Origin: Sycobia sp. Sy_11
Taxonomy: Eukaryota > Arthropoda > Insecta > Hymenoptera > Epichrysomallidae
Length of the DNA stretch: 64,000 bases
Assembly (NCBI GenBank): GCA_018907035.1
Contig: JACCIC010000005.1
Coordinates: 1,555,501 to 1,619,500 of the forward strand
Reading direction: 5' to 3'
Part shown: piece by piece, positions 62,071-64,000 of the stretch
Position numbering within the stretch: the first letter of the stretch is position 1
Layout of the letters: each line of letters begins with the position of its first letter
Translations under genes and position numbers: made by a program
The notes under the pieces: model-generated
What the model was told of the DNA's origin: nothing
Seen by the model: only the letters and a program-made list of their open reading frames with translations
The model's database searches: none

Positions 62071-62074
<4 letters not shown>

Positions 62075-62317
62075 TAAAGAGAAAGAAAGACAAGAGAGAT
62101 TTATTGGAAGGTCGAAGATCTGGGTGCGCGGCTTTGAAATATCGACGCGCGACTTTGTTCCACTGGTATAATGTGCGTTCGTTATAAAAATCTTAATTAG
62201 AGCGAAAGGAGCAGCAGTGGTATATATATATATATAGGTGCACCAAGCTTGGATCTCGAAGCTTCCGGCGTTTATCGTTGAAATTCAAAGAAGAAACAAT
62301 AAGGGGACGCTAGCCGT

Positions 62318-62318
<1 letters not shown>

Positions 62319-62356
<38 letters not shown>
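62319..62356. repeat. (CT)n microsatellite
   Basis: A CT tract of about 38 bp. Confidence 0.88.
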
Positions 62357-62358
<2 letters not shown>

Positions 62359-63685
62359 GCTTCAGTATCCAACAATTCCTCAAGGGATACTAAAATTTAT
62401 ATCTGATATAAAATTACGATTGTTCTTTTCGTCCGTTTTCTCCTCGGGCTTGCAAAAATAACACGGAGCGCTGCGCAGGATCGTAACTAATAAAGATTAT
62501 TTTGCTTTTACTCCCTTAGTATATACATTTTAAGCAGCCTGCCATTGGTCCGAAAGGTAATAAAAAATATCCAGACAGCATCGAGAGTTTATTTTATTTA
62601 TAACTAAAAGGTATTATTTATTAATATCATCTGCAAATTTATATATTTTACGCGCGCCCGTAAGATCGAAAAATGCATCGATCGCGCATGCCTGACCGAC
62701 TCACGGTAATGCCCAATTAACGGTAATTCGCACGTGATGAGGCTCAATTTGCGCGAAGGTAGTGGACGAGATATTTCATAGTGGATGTCGAAATATAATT
62801 TTGGGAATTTTTGAGGTTATATGGGTACACATAGTATATGACGTTCAAGCATACGCAGTCGTTATTCGGTAATCATCTACTTTTCGCGCACTCATCGTAT
62901 CGTAATTAGATTTTTTTCACCAAACCCGAATAACCATATTGAAATTCTGGTTATTTCGAAGTTACACATTGCTTTAAACAATTTTTTTATACGCAAAGCA
63001 AGCAAGTAAAAATCAGAATTGAGCAACTAAAATGTAATAATATAATTACATACTATACATTGTAATATAAGTGTGTTAACTAATTTTACCTTCTATCATT
63101 TACCTCTCTCCTATCGGCTACAATCTAAATTGTCTTAGGAAATACCTCATAGAATTATCTAGATTAGTACGGAACTAGACTATTTCTTAAACGCATGCTC
63201 CAAAAATTGCTTTTTCGTGATTTGCGAGAACCTCGCTTCACTTCGACCATTAATCGGATAATAATCCGTTTATGCACTTTTGCGCGATCTGAGCAGGTAT
63301 ACGATCCTCGACCTCGACTCGCATCGCTCGTACAACGAAAAAAGAGTAAAGTTCGATACGAACGAGTGAGGCAGGTGATCGTGTTGCACAGGTGATGCGG
63401 TCATCCTCGCTTCGCTGCGTCCTTAAACCTCAAGCGTGCAAGAAACGTCCGCTTTACGCACTTTCACGCAATATACTATTTCAGAGGGTAATTTTGAAAC
63501 TATTACACCTATCGCCCGATTCGAACGGGTGAGAGGACGAAACCCTATACAGTACGTTCTATACCGAGCATTACACTTCGAAAGAAACAAAAGGGGATCG
63601 AGGGACAATCGGGCGTACCTATACATGTCTGTATACATCTGAGAGGAAGTTGCGCACTTGTCCCGCACAGAGTACGAGACAAACG

Positions 63686-63688
<3 letters not shown>

Positions 63689-63726
<38 letters not shown>
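63689..63726. repeat. (TA)n microsatellite
   Basis: TA tract; a second one lies at about 63818-63860. Confidence 0.9.
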
Positions 63727-63727
<1 letters not shown>

Positions 63728-63814
63728 GCACGACGCAGTTATACGGATAAAAAGCCGACCTAAAACTAAAGTTCGATCCTTTCGAACACGGCTTATATTT
63801 CCCGCGGTCACGTG

Positions 63815-63817
<3 letters not shown>

Positions 63818-63860
<43 letters not shown>
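63818..63860. repeat. (TA)n microsatellite
   Basis: About 42 bp of alternating TA. Confidence 0.9.
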
Positions 63861-63863
<3 letters not shown>

Positions 63864-64000
63864 CGGATAAATAACAAAGCAGCACTCTCTTGCACTGATT
63901 CTCGCCGCGTTGAGCCAAGAGCCGCGCTCCCCCGTGCGCGCCGCTCACGATTTACGGGCATATTCGCCTGTATTTATATAGGCAGGAGTTTGCGCGGGTA

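Larger units (their letters stand above)
59971..64000. other. CpG-rich region at the right end without a supported gene
   Basis: After about 60.24 kb the sequence becomes CpG-rich, strongest at 60.6-61.0 and 61.1-62.0 kb. Motifs include a CCAAT on the plus strand (about 60749), an ATTGG (about 61529) and a CACGTG (about 61563). Open frames of up to 174 codons have Arg/Ser/Pro-rich, unconserved translations. It could be a CpG-type promoter zone of a gene beyond the window; no transcript structure could be derived. (TA)n, (GA)n and (CT)n tracts are listed separately. Confidence 0.45.

Overview
The window reads as nuclear genomic DNA from an insect, most likely a hymenopteran and probably an ant. 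This rests on intron-containing genes with GT-AG splice sites, a tandem family of antigen-5 / venom-allergen-3-like CAP proteins, mariner, LINE and Penelope-like transposon debris, and many (TA)n, (CA)n and (CT)n microsatellites. The species cannot be fixed from the sequence. Nothing prokaryotic, viral or organellar was seen.

Layout. 1-7.25 kb is AT-rich non-coding DNA with microsatellites, a small GC-rich islet near 4.06-4.24 kb and a tRNA-like (SINE-like) element near 6.63-6.70 kb. From 7.25 to 40.5 kb lie six complete, head-to-tail, plus-strand CAP-domain genes (CAP-1 to CAP-6, 237-243 aa each). They are separated by 1.8-6.5 kb of AT-rich DNA holding a decayed mariner (9.6-10.6 kb), a 108-bp tandem repeat, one copy of a dispersed repeat, and an internally deleted mariner with clear TIRs (24.7-25.5 kb). 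At 41.58-42.89 kb a 1.3-kb palindrome is made of two head-to-head, 5'-truncated Penelope-like element ends. One still encodes part of a GIY-YIG endonuclease.

Near 44.8 kb the composition changes to GC/CpG-richer DNA packed with microsatellites. No gene could be supported there. The second copy of the dispersed repeat (46.75-47.26 kb) and a broken LINE with reverse transcriptase and RNase H remnants (58.2-59.97 kb) are the recognisable items. The LINE is interrupted by a short insert resembling the Penelope-like tip.

The six CAP genes share one architecture: a probable 5'UTR exon starting at an upstream acceptor, then five coding exons. Coding exons 2, 3 and 4 are exactly 171, 82 and 148 nt in every copy, with phases 0, 0, 1 and 2 at the four coding introns. 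Each encodes a signal peptide and eight conserved cysteines. The array arose by tandem duplication and the copies have diverged at residues that normally line the CAP cavity. Only CAP-1 and CAP-3 keep the second cavity histidine; CAP-2 has Glu and CAP-4, -5 and -6 have Asn. All six frames are open across every exon, so this is functional diversification rather than decay. Secretion is inferred from the signal peptides; whether they are venom, salivary or haemolymph proteins cannot be told from DNA.
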